Part shown: positions 7,154 to 15,075 of the stretch, one piece after another | Position numbering within the stretch: the first letter of the stretch is position 1 | How the letters are laid out: each line of letters starts with the position of its first letter | Assembly: GCA_026993285.1 (NCBI GenBank) | Contig: JALWTZ010000055.1 | Span: 1 to 30,022 of the forward strand | DNA from: Lysobacterales bacterium | Lineage (GTDB): Bacteria > Pseudomonadota > Gammaproteobacteria > Xanthomonadales > S139-57 | Length of the DNA: 30,022 nucleotides | Direction: 5' to 3' | Notes under the pieces: generated by a model | The model's database searches: none | Told to the model about the DNA's origin: nothing | What the model saw: only the letters and a program-made list of their open reading frames with translations | Position numbers and translations under genes: made by a program

Positions 7154-8249
7154 ACTGCTGCCGCAACTGCAGGCACGGCTGGAAGACCTGCGCAACCGCC
7201 ACGAGGAAGTGGCCGCCCTGATGGCCGAGCCGGAAGCCGCCGCCGACCCCAACCGCTTTCAGCAACTGAGCCGTGAATTCGCCCGGCTGGAGCCGCTGGT
7301 GCAGACCTGGGAACAACTGGAAACCGCCCGCGCCGATCTGGAAGCCGCCCGGCAACTGCTGCAGGACGACGACCCGGACATGCAGGCCATGGGCCGGGAG
7401 GAAGAAGCGGCCCTGCAGGCCCGCATCCAGCAACTGACCGGCAAACTGCAAACCCTGCTGCTGCCCCGTGACCCGGACGATGACAACAACATCTTTCTTG
7501 AAATCCGCGCCGGTACTGGTGGGGACGAAGCCGCCCTGTTCGCCGGTGACCTGTTCCGCATGTACAGCCGCTATGCCGAAAAACAGGGCTGGCAGGTGGA
7601 AGTGCTCAGCGAGAACCCTGGCGAGCACGGCGGTTTTCGGGAAATCATCGCCCGGGTCATCGGCCCGGAAGCCTTCGCGCGGCTGAAATTCGAATCCGGT
7701 ACCCACCGGGTACAGCGGGTGCCGGAAACCGAATCCCAGGGGCGTATCCACACCTCGGCCTGTACCGTGGCCATCCTGCCGGAGCTGGAAGACATCGGCG
7801 AAATCGACCTGCCAGCGCAGGATTTGCGCATCGACACCTTCCGCGCCTCCGGCGCCGGCGGGCAGCATGTCAACACCACCGACTCGGCCATCCGCATCAC
7901 CCACCTGCCCACCGGCATCGTGGTGGAATGCCAGGACGAACGCTCGCAGCACAAGAACAAGGCCCGCGCCCTGGCCCTGCTGGCGGCGCGCATCCGGGAA
8001 CAACGGCAGGCCGAACAACAGGCCGAGCAGGCCCAGGCCCGCAAGCTGCAGGTGGGCTCCGGCGACCGTTCCCAGCGCATCCGCACCTATAATTTTCCCC
8101 AGGGGCGGGTCACCGACCACCGCATCAACCTCACCCTCTACCGCCTGGATGAAGTGCTGCAGGGTGAACTCGACCTGCTGCTGGAACCCCTGCAACAAGC
8201 CCACCAGACCGAACTGCTGGCGGAACTGGCCCAGGGGCAAGGCGGATGA
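7140..8249 (+). CDS. prfA: Peptide chain release factor 1
   Basis: RF1 ends translation at UAA and UAG by triggering peptidyl-tRNA hydrolysis. The 369-residue product has the GGQ catalytic tripeptide at about residues 240-242 within ASGAGGQHVNTTDSAI, and the RF1-type recognition segment RVPETESQGRIHTSAC, where PET fits the PXT codon-reading motif. The length is a few residues above the usual 360. The start overlaps hemA by 14 bases. Downstream the gene overlaps by ATGA a secreted-protein gene rather than prmC, the methyltransferase that modifies the GGQ glutamine and that often follows prfA. prmC must therefore lie elsewhere in this genome. Confidence 0.97.
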   Translation: MTVTELLPQLQARLEDLRNRHEEVAALMAEPEAAADPNRFQQLSREFARLEPLVQTWEQLETARADLEAARQLLQDDDPDMQAMGREEEAALQARIQQLTGKLQTLLLPRDPDDDNNIFLEIRAGTGGDEAALFAGDLFRMYSRYAEKQGWQVEVLSENPGEHGGFREIIARVIGPEAFARLKFESGTHRVQRVPETESQGRIHTSACTVAILPELEDIGEIDLPAQDLRIDTFRASGAGGQHVNTTDSAIRITHLPTGIVVECQDERSQHKNKARALALLAARIREQRQAEQQAEQAQARKLQVGSGDRSQRIRTYNFPQGRVTDHRINLTLYRLDEVLQGELDLLLEPLQQAHQTELLAELAQGQGG

Positions 8250-9475
8250 AACCCTTCGCCGCGCTGATCGGGCTGTTGCTCGCCCTGCCCGCCTGGGCGG
8301 CGGAACCACCAGCCTACCAGCTCAGTTATCAGGGCCTGGTGGTGCCCACTTTCAACGAACTGGACCAGATCAGCGCCCTGCTCAAGCCCCGCAGCGGCTG
8401 GTGGTGGAACCCGGATGAACCCGGCACCGGCCTCAATCTGGACATCCAGCAGGGCCGTATTGACCCCGACGGCAACGGGCTGGTATTCGTCAGCTACTAC
8501 GCCTACGATGCGCAGGGGCTGCCCCGCTGGTATACCTGGGCCGGCTACTGGCAACCGGCGGATTGGGCACTCTGGCAATCCCAAGGCCGCATCGGCATCC
8601 TGGAAAGCACCGGCCCGGTGCAGGAAACCCGCAATGGTCGCTGTATCGGCTGTGCGCAAAGCAGCCCGGACTACCTCGACAGCGGCCTGGGCAGCGCACG
8701 GATGTACTTCAGCGGCCCGGACCACCTGCAACTGGAATGGGGTGGGGAGACGCGCGAGTTTCAGTGGATGGAATGGGCCGACGGCCTGCGGGATTCAGCC
8801 CGCTGCAGCCCGGCCACGGGTGATCAGCCCGCCCAATGCCGCTGGTCCATTCTGGAAGGCGACTGGTGGTACCGTGGCTTTCTGCCCATTGCCGCCGGCA
8901 GCACGGGTCGGCTCACACGCTTTCTGGCCAATGGCTATCTCTACCACAGTGAAGACAGCGTCATTCCCGCCATACGCAACCAGATGACCCTGGCCCCCTA
9001 TGCCGAAGCCACCGGTATTGAAGAAGACCCGGAGGCTACCGTCGCCATGCCCATGGTGGTAGGCAGTGACAGCCAGTATCGCTCCATGGCCGCTTTCATC
9101 GAAGATGCCACGCCCACACCTTACTGGGAAGATCTGGGCACACGCCCCAACACGGTGTTCTTTCGCGACCGCGACAGCGGGCAGGAATGGATGCTGGCCT
9201 TCGAGGGCTGGAAAGGCAGCCTGTCCGGCGGCTTCGACCTCAGCGATCATGCTGCCGTCTACCGTATCGTCTATATTGATCGCGACACGGCGCTGGCACT
9301 GGCCTTCGAGGACCAGAACTGCTGGCTGGGCCGGATAAACTGCAGTGACAAGGTACTGCAGGCCGATGATCTGCAACAGGGTTATCTGCTGTTCAAGCGC
9401 ATGCACCCGCAGCGGGACACAGAAGCCGAACAGGCCCTGTCGCCGGCCAGTAGCCGGCTCTGGCCCTCACCGTGA
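8246..9475 (+). CDS. Secreted protein of unknown function with an SGxWxNP-type domain
   Basis: This 409-residue protein begins with a clear signal peptide (residues 1-19, LLLALPAWA then AEPP). After it comes PRSGWWWNPDEPGTGLNLDI at about residues 48-67, then LVFVSYYAYDAQGLPRWYTWAGYW. This closely resembles the C-terminal domain of the cytochrome at 2879-4006 (SGSWFNPQTDGQGF and VVYWYTYGADGQG). The remaining part is rich in Trp, Tyr and Asp, contains a CIGC pair at about 132-135, and has no motif I recognise. It joins prfA by an ATGA overlap, so it is likely co-transcribed with hemA-prfA, and it converges on a thioredoxin gene with a 9-base overlap. Function unknown; a periplasmic or surface location is inferred from the signal peptide. 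Confidence 0.75.
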   Translation: MKPFAALIGLLLALPAWAAEPPAYQLSYQGLVVPTFNELDQISALLKPRSGWWWNPDEPGTGLNLDIQQGRIDPDGNGLVFVSYYAYDAQGLPRWYTWAGYWQPADWALWQSQGRIGILESTGPVQETRNGRCIGCAQSSPDYLDSGLGSARMYFSGPDHLQLEWGGETREFQWMEWADGLRDSARCSPATGDQPAQCRWSILEGDWWYRGFLPIAAGSTGRLTRFLANGYLYHSEDSVIPAIRNQMTLAPYAEATGIEEDPEATVAMPMVVGSDSQYRSMAAFIEDATPTPYWEDLGTRPNTVFFRDRDSGQEWMLAFEGWKGSLSGGFDLSDHAAVYRIVYIDRDTALALAFEDQNCWLGRINCSDKVLQADDLQQGYLLFKRMHPQRDTEAEQALSPASSRLWPSP

Positions 9476-9961
9476 GAATTGCCGCAGCCGTGTCCTGAAC
9501 CAGTCGTTGAGCGCGGCATTGCCCATGCTGCTGACATTGGCCAGCTCGCCGGCACGGGTCACCATCAGGGCCTGCCCTTCGGCATCCAGCAGGGCCAGCG
9601 CCGGAATGCCCCGGGCTTCCGGGTGGTCATAACGGGCGGCGAAATCCTGGTTACGGTCCCAGTTGCCCACATCCACATGTACGATGACCACCGCATCGTC
9701 CAGCGTATCCTTCAGCGGGGCCTGCATCAGGCGACGGTTGAGGCTGCGACAGTCCTGGCACCATTCCGAGCCGAACAGCAGCAAGACCTTGCGCCCGCTT
9801 TCCCGGGCCTCGGCCAGCGCCGTGGCCAGCGCCTGCTCCGGCTTTTCCTCCGGGTTGTAGTGGGGCAGTTCGGCGGCAGTGAGTAAACCGGACCAGATGA
9901 GCACCGCCACCCACCAGCCAATACCCAACCAGCGGCCTGATCCTGTTCTGTTATCAGGCAT
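9467..9961 (-). CDS. Periplasmic thioredoxin-like protein (WCQDC)
   Basis: The 164-residue product has an N-terminal hydrophobic segment (about residues 11-29, signal peptide or anchor) and a thioredoxin-like fold. LLFGSEWCQDC puts the active CXXC at residues 68-71, and RGIPALALLDAEGQ provides the cis-Pro loop. It resembles Thioredoxin_7/DsbD-gamma-like thiol proteins. Redox partner unknown; the Cys-pair protein encoded convergently at 8246 is one possibility by proximity only. It follows hicB with an 8-base overlap, so transcription may continue from hicAB, which is odd for a housekeeping thiol protein. Confidence 0.8.
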   Translation of the reverse strand: MPDNRTGSGRWLGIGWWVAVLIWSGLLTAAELPHYNPEEKPEQALATALAEARESGRKVLLLFGSEWCQDCRSLNRRLMQAPLKDTLDDAVVIVHVDVGNWDRNQDFAARYDHPEARGIPALALLDAEGQALMVTRAGELANVSSMGNAALNDWFRTRLRQFSR

Positions 9962-10169
9962 ACATCAACCGTCGACCCTTGGGTTCGGGAATCGAATCAC
10001 CCTGTTCGCGAGCTGTATCCAGCCACAAGCCAATGGCAATACGGGCCTGCCTCAATGCTTCTTCCTGTGTTTCGCCATGCGCCATGCAACCGGGCAGTTC
10101 GGGTACCTCGGCTACATACAGCTGATCGGGTTCGCTCCAGTAGAGAATGATTTCGTATTTGTACATCAT
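9954..10169 (-). CDS. hicB: HicB-family antitoxin
   Basis: HicB antitoxins neutralise the HicA mRNA interferase and usually repress their own operon. The 71-residue product shows the partial RNase H-like HicB fold: YEIILYWSEPDQLYVAEVPELPGCMAHGETQEEALRQAR. It is a short form lacking a long C-terminal DNA-binding domain, so autoregulation may be weak or use the complex. Either of two adjacent ATG codons (10169 or 10166) may start it; the first overlaps the hicA stop as ATGA. Confidence 0.88.
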   Translation of the reverse strand: MMYKYEIILYWSEPDQLYVAEVPELPGCMAHGETQEEALRQARIAIGLWLDTAREQGDSIPEPKGRRLMYA

Positions 10170-10420
10170 GCCTGATCCATCAACCGGTATGTGAGAATTA
10201 TCGCACGAACCTGCCGCACCTGGTAAGGCTTGGCCAGCCGGCCATCGCGCTGCAGATTGATTTTCTCAACGATGCCCCGCTTGCTGAACAGATGGTGGCT
10301 GCCTCGAATCCGCTCTTCGAACCCCAGAGACAACAGCAGTTTTCTCAACTCCGCAAAGCCCAGGTGGGCATCAGCCCGCCCACCCAACAACCGCTCCATG
10401 GTTTTTTTCTGCTTGCCCAT
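10166..10420 (-). CDS. hicA: HicA-family mRNA interferase toxin
   Basis: HicA toxins are small double-stranded RNA-binding-fold proteins that cleave mRNA and are blocked by HicB. The 84-residue product has the expected layout: FAELRKLLLSLGFEERI, then the catalytic-His segment RGSHHLFSKRG, then INLQRDGRLAKPYQVRQVRAII. The N terminus (MGKQKKTMERLLGG) is slightly extended relative to minimal HicA proteins of about 60-80 residues. The toxin gene precedes the antitoxin gene, the usual order for hicAB. The gene looks intact. Confidence 0.88.
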   Translation of the reverse strand: MGKQKKTMERLLGGRADAHLGFAELRKLLLSLGFEERIRGSHHLFSKRGIVEKINLQRDGRLAKPYQVRQVRAIILTYRLMDQA

Positions 10421-10444
10421 TCCACAATACCGGCACCGCCTATG

Positions 10445-10456
10445 AGGACTAATCCT
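10445..10456. promoter_or_regulatory. Short inverted repeat upstream of hicAB
   Basis: AGGA and TCCT flank CTAA about 25 bases upstream of the hicA start. The position suits an operator for the HicAB complex, but the arms are only four bases long. Confidence 0.2.
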
Positions 10457-10469
10457 AGCACACGCTCAC

Positions 10470-11237
10470 TCAATCCACCTTGAAGCGCACCACATCCAGC
10501 TGCTGGCCATTGGGCAGTGTCAGCGGCAGGGTGGATTCCAGCTGGTCAATGGTGTGAAACTGCTCGCACAGGCGAGTCACCTTTTGCCGGAAAGGCGCAT
10601 TCGGGTTATCGAAGCGAGCCTTCAGGGCCGGTTCCAGGGCTTCCATGCGTTGCTCGAAAGCCGCTATTTTCGCCTCGTCCCGGGTAAAGGCCAGTTTCAG
10701 CCCCAGGCGAAGGGCATCGCCCATCACGGTGGGCAGCAGGTTTTCCACCGCTTCACGGATGTCTTTCTCCAGTGCCTTTTCATCCAGTTCATCCTGGTGG
10801 CGCTGCTTTTCCAGTGCGTTGCGCAGCTGTTGCAATTGGGTTTGCAGGCGGGTCCGCATCTCGGTGGCGGCCTCCGCATCCAGTTCGGCAAAGGCCGAGG
10901 ACAGTTCTTCGGCCACCGCCTCTACGGCAACCAGCGCTTCAATACCCAAATCCAGCGCCCTGGGGGTGACCTCGTGCCAGGCCTGTTCGTAGGCCTGCAA
11001 TGCCTTACGGGCATCCGCGGAAAGCGGTACCGATTCGCCATTGAACAACAACTGCCCATTCTCCAGCCGCAACAAATCACCCTCCTGCGTGGTGATCAGG
11101 ATAGCCTGGGAGCGAAACTTGACCGAATAGCCGCTGTCCAGCCCGCAATCCTCGCGCATGTCCCAATCCACGTCCATGGCCTGCGCCTGCAGGCCCGCGA
11201 ACAACAAGCTTGTACACAACAGGGATCGTATCTTCAT
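10470..11237 (-). CDS. DUF2884 (YggN-like) exported protein
   Basis: The product has 255 residues and begins with a signal peptide (MKIRSLLCTSLLFAGLQAQA). The mature part starts with an acidic segment and CGLDSGYSVKF, with strand motifs LLRLENGQLLFNGESVPL, then long charged helices with coiled-coil character (residues about 90-190). This matches the DUF2884/YggN family of periplasmic proteins with no assigned function. The ATG at 11237 has a strong GGAGGT box 6-7 bases upstream; a longer reading to 11303 would absorb the promoter region and is not favoured. The neighbours (hicAB after it, a degenerate phosphatase before it) do not suggest a role. Confidence 0.8.
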   Translation of the reverse strand: MKIRSLLCTSLLFAGLQAQAMDVDWDMREDCGLDSGYSVKFRSQAILITTQEGDLLRLENGQLLFNGESVPLSADARKALQAYEQAWHEVTPRALDLGIEALVAVEAVAEELSSAFAELDAEAATEMRTRLQTQLQQLRNALEKQRHQDELDEKALEKDIREAVENLLPTVMGDALRLGLKLAFTRDEAKIAAFEQRMEALEPALKARFDNPNAPFRQKVTRLCEQFHTIDQLESTLPLTLPNGQQLDVVRFKVD

Positions 11238-11256
11238 CCGCCACCTCCGTACTAGT

Positions 11257-11276
11257 GTGTTATTGATGTATAACAC
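11257..11276. promoter_or_regulatory. Inverted repeat in the DUF2884 promoter region
   Basis: GTGTTAT and ATAACAC are perfect 7-base arms around a 6-base loop. On the minus strand a TATAGT -10-like hexamer overlaps the outer arm and the site ends about 20 bases from the start codon, within an AT-rich stretch unlike the surrounding DNA. It could be an operator or an RNA hairpin in the leader. Confidence 0.35.
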
Positions 11277-11342
11277 TATAGACATAATGATAGACAACAA
11301 CATGTGCCGATGGTCATTGGCTGGATGATCGCCTTGGGCCGG

Positions 11343-12113
11343 CTAGGCGTCCGGTGAGCGGCGGACCAGCTCCAGCCAGCGTTCCACCACCACCGACCAG
11401 CCCAGCAGTCCCGGTGCCGGGGCCACGATGAGGTTGGGGTGTTGCAGTGCGGGCGCGGGGGTCTCGTTGTCTGCCGGTATGCTGACGGGAATATCGGCCG
11501 CCTGCAGCATGGGCAGGTCGGCTTCGTCATTGCCCAAGGCCAGGATATGAATCTTGCGGTGCTGCGGATCGCCACAGAGGGCTTCCATGGCGGTGTTGCG
11601 CTGAATGATTTCCGGCAATACCACCCAGCCATAGTGCTCTTCCTGCAGGCGCAGGCCTGCTTCAGCCAGGGCCTGCTGGAAGTCACCCAGCTTTTGTGGC
11701 ACATCCTCCCAGATCAGCCATTCGCTGCCCAGCCGCTGCCGCTTGCCGGTGACCAGCCGGGGTTCACAACCCAGCAGGCCAGCCACCTGCCGGTCATCCA
11801 GCTCTTCCAGGTAGCGAAACTGCCAGCCGTATTGCTGGCGCAGGGTTTTCAGGGTCTTGCGGATCATGGCCACGTCCTGCGTAGGTGACAGGCAAACGGC
11901 ACGGGCATCCTGGCCGGTATGCAGCACTGCGCCGTGCTCACAGATGGCCGGGCCATGGATTTCGAGCTGTTTCAGCGTGCCTTCGATCTCCCGCAGGGTA
12001 CAGCGGCTGTTGGGGATAATGGGGAAACCAATGGCCTGCAGGCGGCGCAGGGCATCGGAAGGGGGCATGGCCCGGCCGTCCACGGTCTGCAGCAGGCCGT
12101 GGATTTCGGTCAT
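11343..12113 (-). CDS. Degenerate HAD-IIB phosphatase, mannosyl-3-phosphoglycerate phosphatase-like
   Basis: The 256-residue product resembles the MPGP/YedP branch of the HAD superfamily across its length: ALRRLQAIGFPIIPNSRCTLREIE, the CEHGAVLH segment, and motif IV LALGNDEADLPML. Motif I, normally DLDGT, reads TVDGR (residues 10-14), so the Asp nucleophile is Thr and the following Thr is Arg. The usual SSK of motif II reads NSR. Catalysis by the HAD mechanism therefore looks unlikely, and the protein may be a binding or regulatory relative. The ATG at 12113 places motif I at the usual distance from the start; 12134 is an alternative. It lies 28 bases downstream of pilU and is probably co-transcribed with pilTU. 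Confidence 0.7.
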   Translation of the reverse strand: MTEIHGLLQTVDGRAMPPSDALRRLQAIGFPIIPNSRCTLREIEGTLKQLEIHGPAICEHGAVLHTGQDARAVCLSPTQDVAMIRKTLKTLRQQYGWQFRYLEELDDRQVAGLLGCEPRLVTGKRQRLGSEWLIWEDVPQKLGDFQQALAEAGLRLQEEHYGWVVLPEIIQRNTAMEALCGDPQHRKIHILALGNDEADLPMLQAADIPVSIPADNETPAPALQHPNLIVAPAPGLLGWSVVVERWLELVRRSPDA

Positions 12114-12141
12114 GATGCACCAGCCCTGGGCCATGCCGGGC

Positions 12142-13260
12142 TCAGTCTTCCATCAGCTCGATGCCATCCAGGCCGGAAGAAAGGGTGTTGGCGTCCCCGC
12201 CCTGGCTGAGCTTGATGCGCAGGCGCACCTCGTTGGCGGAGTCGGCATGGCGCAGGGCATCCTCGTAGGTGATCTCGCCGGCCTGATACAGCTCGAACAG
12301 GGCCTGGTCGAAGGTTTTCATGCCCTGGTTGGTGGATTCCTTCATCAGATCCTTGAGCTTGTGAATTTCGCCCTTGCGGATCATTTCCTGCGCCAGTGGC
12401 GAATTGAGCAGGATTTCCACCGCCGCCCTTCGGCTCTTGCCGTCCGGGGTGGGAATGAGCTGCTGGGCCACCATGGCCTTGAGGTTGAGCGACAGGTCCA
12501 TCAGCAACTGGTCGCGGCGGTCTTCCGGGAAGAAGTGCAGAATGCGGTCCAGTGCCTGGTTGGCGTTATTGGCGTGCAGGGTGGCCATGCACAGGTGGCC
12601 GGTTTCGGCAAAGGCAATGGCGTGTTCCATGGTTTCCCGGGTACGGATCTCGCCGATCATGATCACATCCGGTGCCTGCCGCAGGGTGTTTCTCAGGGCG
12701 ATTTCAAAGGAATCGGTATCGATGCCCACTTCCCGCTGGGTGATGATGCAACCCTCGTGCTTGTGCACGTATTCGATGGGGTCTTCGATGGTGATGATAT
12801 GACCGGTGCTGTTGAGATTGCGGTAGCCGATCATCGCCGCCAGCGAAGTAGATTTACCTGTGCCGGTGGCCCCCACCATGATGATGATGCCACGCTTGGT
12901 CATGGCCAGGTTCTTGAGAATCGGTGGCAAATTGAGCTGTTCCACCGTGGGAATCTTGGTCTCAATGCGCCGCAGCACCATGCCCACATGGTTGCGCTGG
13001 TAGAAGGCGCTGACCCGGAAACGGCCAATGCCGGCCACACCGATGGCGAAATTGCATTCGTGGGTGGCCTCGAACTCCTCCCGCTGGCTGGGGGTCATCA
13101 CACCCAGCACCAGGTCCCGCGCCTGCCCCGGCGTCAGCGGGTTCTGCCCCACGGGCGAAAGCCGGCCATTGACCTTGATGCTGGGCGGCACGCCGGCGGT
13201 GATGAACAGGTCCGAGGCCTTCTTGTGGGCCATCAGCTTGAGGTAGGAATTGAAATCCAT
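12142..13260 (-). CDS. pilU: Type IV pilus retraction ATPase PilU
   Basis: PilU is the accessory retraction ATPase that assists PilT at the inner-membrane base of type IV pili. The 372-residue product shows the N-terminal domain starting MDFNSYLKLMAHKKASDLFITAG, then Walker A VGATGTGKST (Lys136), the Asp box ITIEDPIEYVH, Walker B DVIMIGEIR and the His box TGHLCMATLHANN. VGATGTGKST instead of GPTGSGKST, together with the acidic C-terminal tail (SSGLDGIELMED), distinguishes PilU from PilT. It follows pilT with a 12-base gap, the usual order. Confidence 0.94.
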   Translation of the reverse strand: MDFNSYLKLMAHKKASDLFITAGVPPSIKVNGRLSPVGQNPLTPGQARDLVLGVMTPSQREEFEATHECNFAIGVAGIGRFRVSAFYQRNHVGMVLRRIETKIPTVEQLNLPPILKNLAMTKRGIIIMVGATGTGKSTSLAAMIGYRNLNSTGHIITIEDPIEYVHKHEGCIITQREVGIDTDSFEIALRNTLRQAPDVIMIGEIRTRETMEHAIAFAETGHLCMATLHANNANQALDRILHFFPEDRRDQLLMDLSLNLKAMVAQQLIPTPDGKSRRAAVEILLNSPLAQEMIRKGEIHKLKDLMKESTNQGMKTFDQALFELYQAGEITYEDALRHADSANEVRLRIKLSQGGDANTLSSGLDGIELMED

Positions 13261-13272
13261 GACGGCGTCTCC

Positions 13273-14310
13273 TTACTGGAACAGGGCCTTGTTCTGCGCG
13301 CGGGAATAGGCGGCCTGTTTGGTGATCTTGCCGGTGCGCACCAGATCCTGCAGGTTCTGATCCAAAGTCTGCATGCCGTAGTTCTGCCCGGTCTGGATGG
13401 CGGAATACATCTGCGCCACCTTGTCCTCCCGAATCAGGTTGCGGATAGCAGGAATGCCCACCATGATCTCGTGGGCGGCAATACGGCCACCACCCACCCG
13501 CTTCAGCAGCGTCTGGGAAATCACCGCCCGCAGGGATTCCGACAGCATGGAACGCACCATGGGTTTTTCCCCGGCCGGGAACACATCGATGATCCGGTCG
13601 ATGGTCTTGGGTGCGGAACTGGTATGCAGGGTGGCAAAGACCAGGTGACCGGTTTCCGCCGCCGTCAGCGCCAGGCGAATGGTTTCGATATCCCGCAGCT
13701 CGCCCACCAGGATGATGTCCGGGTCTTCCCGCAGGGCCGAGCGCAGCGCCTCGTTGAAGCCGTGGGTGTCGCGATGCACTTCCCGCTGGTTGATCAGGCA
13801 CTTGTTGGAAGTGTGCACGAATTCGATGGGGTCTTCGATGGTGAGAATGTGCCCCTGCTCGGTCTTGTTGATGTGGTCGATCATCGCCGCCAGGGTGGTG
13901 GACTTACCCGAACCGGTAGGCCCGGTGACCAGGATCAGCCCCCGGGGCACATTGATGATTTCCTTGAACACCGCCGGCGCATTCAGATCTTCCAGCGTAA
14001 GGATATTGGTGGGAATGGTCCGGAAGACCGCCCCCGACCCCCGATTCTGGTTGAAGGCATTGACCCGGAAACGGGCCAGGCCGGGAATCTCGAAGGAAAA
14101 GTCCACCTCGAGAAACTCTTCGTAGTCCTTGCGCTGCTTGTCCGACATGATGTCGTAGATCAGCGCGTGCAGGGTTTTCTGGTCCAGTGCCGGCAGATTG
14201 ATGCGCCGCACATCGCCATCCACCCGGATCATCGGCGGTAGACCGGCAGACAAGTGCAGGTCTGATGCATTATTCTTCACCGAAAAGGCCAACAGTTCGG
14301 CAATATCCAC
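13273..14310 (-). CDS. pilT: Type IV pilus retraction ATPase PilT
   Basis: PilT is the hexameric ATPase that depolymerises pilins for twitching motility. The 345-residue product has DIAELLAFSVKNNASDLHLSAG at the N terminus, Walker A GPTGSGKST (130-138), ILTIEDPIEFVH, Walker B DIILVGELRD, the His box TGHLVFATLHTSSA, and the PilT-specific AIRNLIREDK motif. The GTG start at 14310 is preferred because GGAGG lies six bases upstream and the product then begins exactly like other PilT proteins; the ATG at 14331 would place that GGAGG inside the gene. It is divergent from yggS across 49 bases, a conserved gammaproteobacterial arrangement. Confidence 0.96.
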   Translation of the reverse strand: MDIAELLAFSVKNNASDLHLSAGLPPMIRVDGDVRRINLPALDQKTLHALIYDIMSDKQRKDYEEFLEVDFSFEIPGLARFRVNAFNQNRGSGAVFRTIPTNILTLEDLNAPAVFKEIINVPRGLILVTGPTGSGKSTTLAAMIDHINKTEQGHILTIEDPIEFVHTSNKCLINQREVHRDTHGFNEALRSALREDPDIILVGELRDIETIRLALTAAETGHLVFATLHTSSAPKTIDRIIDVFPAGEKPMVRSMLSESLRAVISQTLLKRVGGGRIAAHEIMVGIPAIRNLIREDKVAQMYSAIQTGQNYGMQTLDQNLQDLVRTGKITKQAAYSRAQNKALFQ

Positions 14311-14359
14311 TTCAAGCCTCCAAACATCCATTCACCACAGGCAAACAGTAGCGGGAACC

Positions 14360-15061
14360 ATGCAAACAAGCAACCATTCTCCCTCACCGGCCCAGCGACT
14401 GGCCGCCGTCCAGGCCCGCATCCGGCAAGCCTGCCAGCAGGCGGGCAGGCCCGTGGAAAGCGTGCGACTGCTGGCGGTTTCCAAGCGTCACCCGGCCGAA
14501 GCCATCCGCCAACTGCAGGCACTGGGACAGACGGCCTTCGGCGAGAACTACGCCAGCGAGCTGGCGGAAAAACACCGGCAACTGGACGAGCTACCGCTGG
14601 AATGGCACTACATCGGTCCGCTGCAATCCAACAAGACCCGCACAATCGCCGAGCACGCCCACTGGGTACAGAGCGTGGACCGGCTCAAGCTGGTACAGCG
14701 GCTGCACGAACAGCGGCCGGCCACGCTGCCACCACTGCATGTCTGCCTGCAGTTGAAACTGGGCGATGAAGCCACCAAATCCGGTACAGCGGCCCATGAA
14801 CTGCCGGCCCTGGCCGAAGCGGTGGCGAAAAGCCCACGGCTGAAACTGCGTGGCCTGATGTGCATTCCGCCGCCGGAAAACGACCCCGAGCACCAGCGGC
14901 GCTGGTTTGCCCAGGCCCGCCAGGTCTACGAAAGGCTGCGGCAGGAAGGCCATGCGCTCGACACCCTGTCCATGGGCATGAGCCAGGATCTGGAGGCAGC
15001 CATTGCCGAAGGCAGTACAATGGTGCGCATCGGCACGGCCCTGTTCGGCCCGCGCCCCTGA
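14360..15061 (+). CDS. yggS: YggS/PROSC-family pyridoxal phosphate homeostasis protein
   Basis: This family binds PLP and keeps its free level balanced, affecting amino acid pools; no catalytic reaction is established. The 233-residue product is a single PLP barrel domain. LLAVSKRHPAEAI carries the PLP Lys, FGENYASEL follows, then WHYIGPLQSNKTR, GLMCIPPP and the C-terminal phosphate-binding segment SMGMSQDLEAAIAEGSTMVRIG. All the expected family residues are present. The ATG at 14360 is chosen because the product then begins close to the RLAAVQARI helix; an earlier in-frame reading would run through the pilT promoter. It heads a compact plus-strand operon with proC 14 bases downstream. Confidence 0.93.
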   Translation: MQTSNHSPSPAQRLAAVQARIRQACQQAGRPVESVRLLAVSKRHPAEAIRQLQALGQTAFGENYASELAEKHRQLDELPLEWHYIGPLQSNKTRTIAEHAHWVQSVDRLKLVQRLHEQRPATLPPLHVCLQLKLGDEATKSGTAAHELPALAEAVAKSPRLKLRGLMCIPPPENDPEHQRRWFAQARQVYERLRQEGHALDTLSMGMSQDLEAAIAEGSTMVRIGTALFGPRP

Positions 15062-15075
15062 CAACGGAAGCATTC

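Noticed and set aside
11857..14241. 794-codon open frame on the plus strand opposite pilU and pilT
   Set aside because: It is antisense to two intact, motif-complete ATPase genes; its His/Gly/Gln-rich composition reflects the complementary codon pattern.
12142..14310. pilT and pilU as a recent tandem duplication
   Set aside because: They differ in Walker A and tail sequence as expected for the ancient, separate PilT and PilU families.
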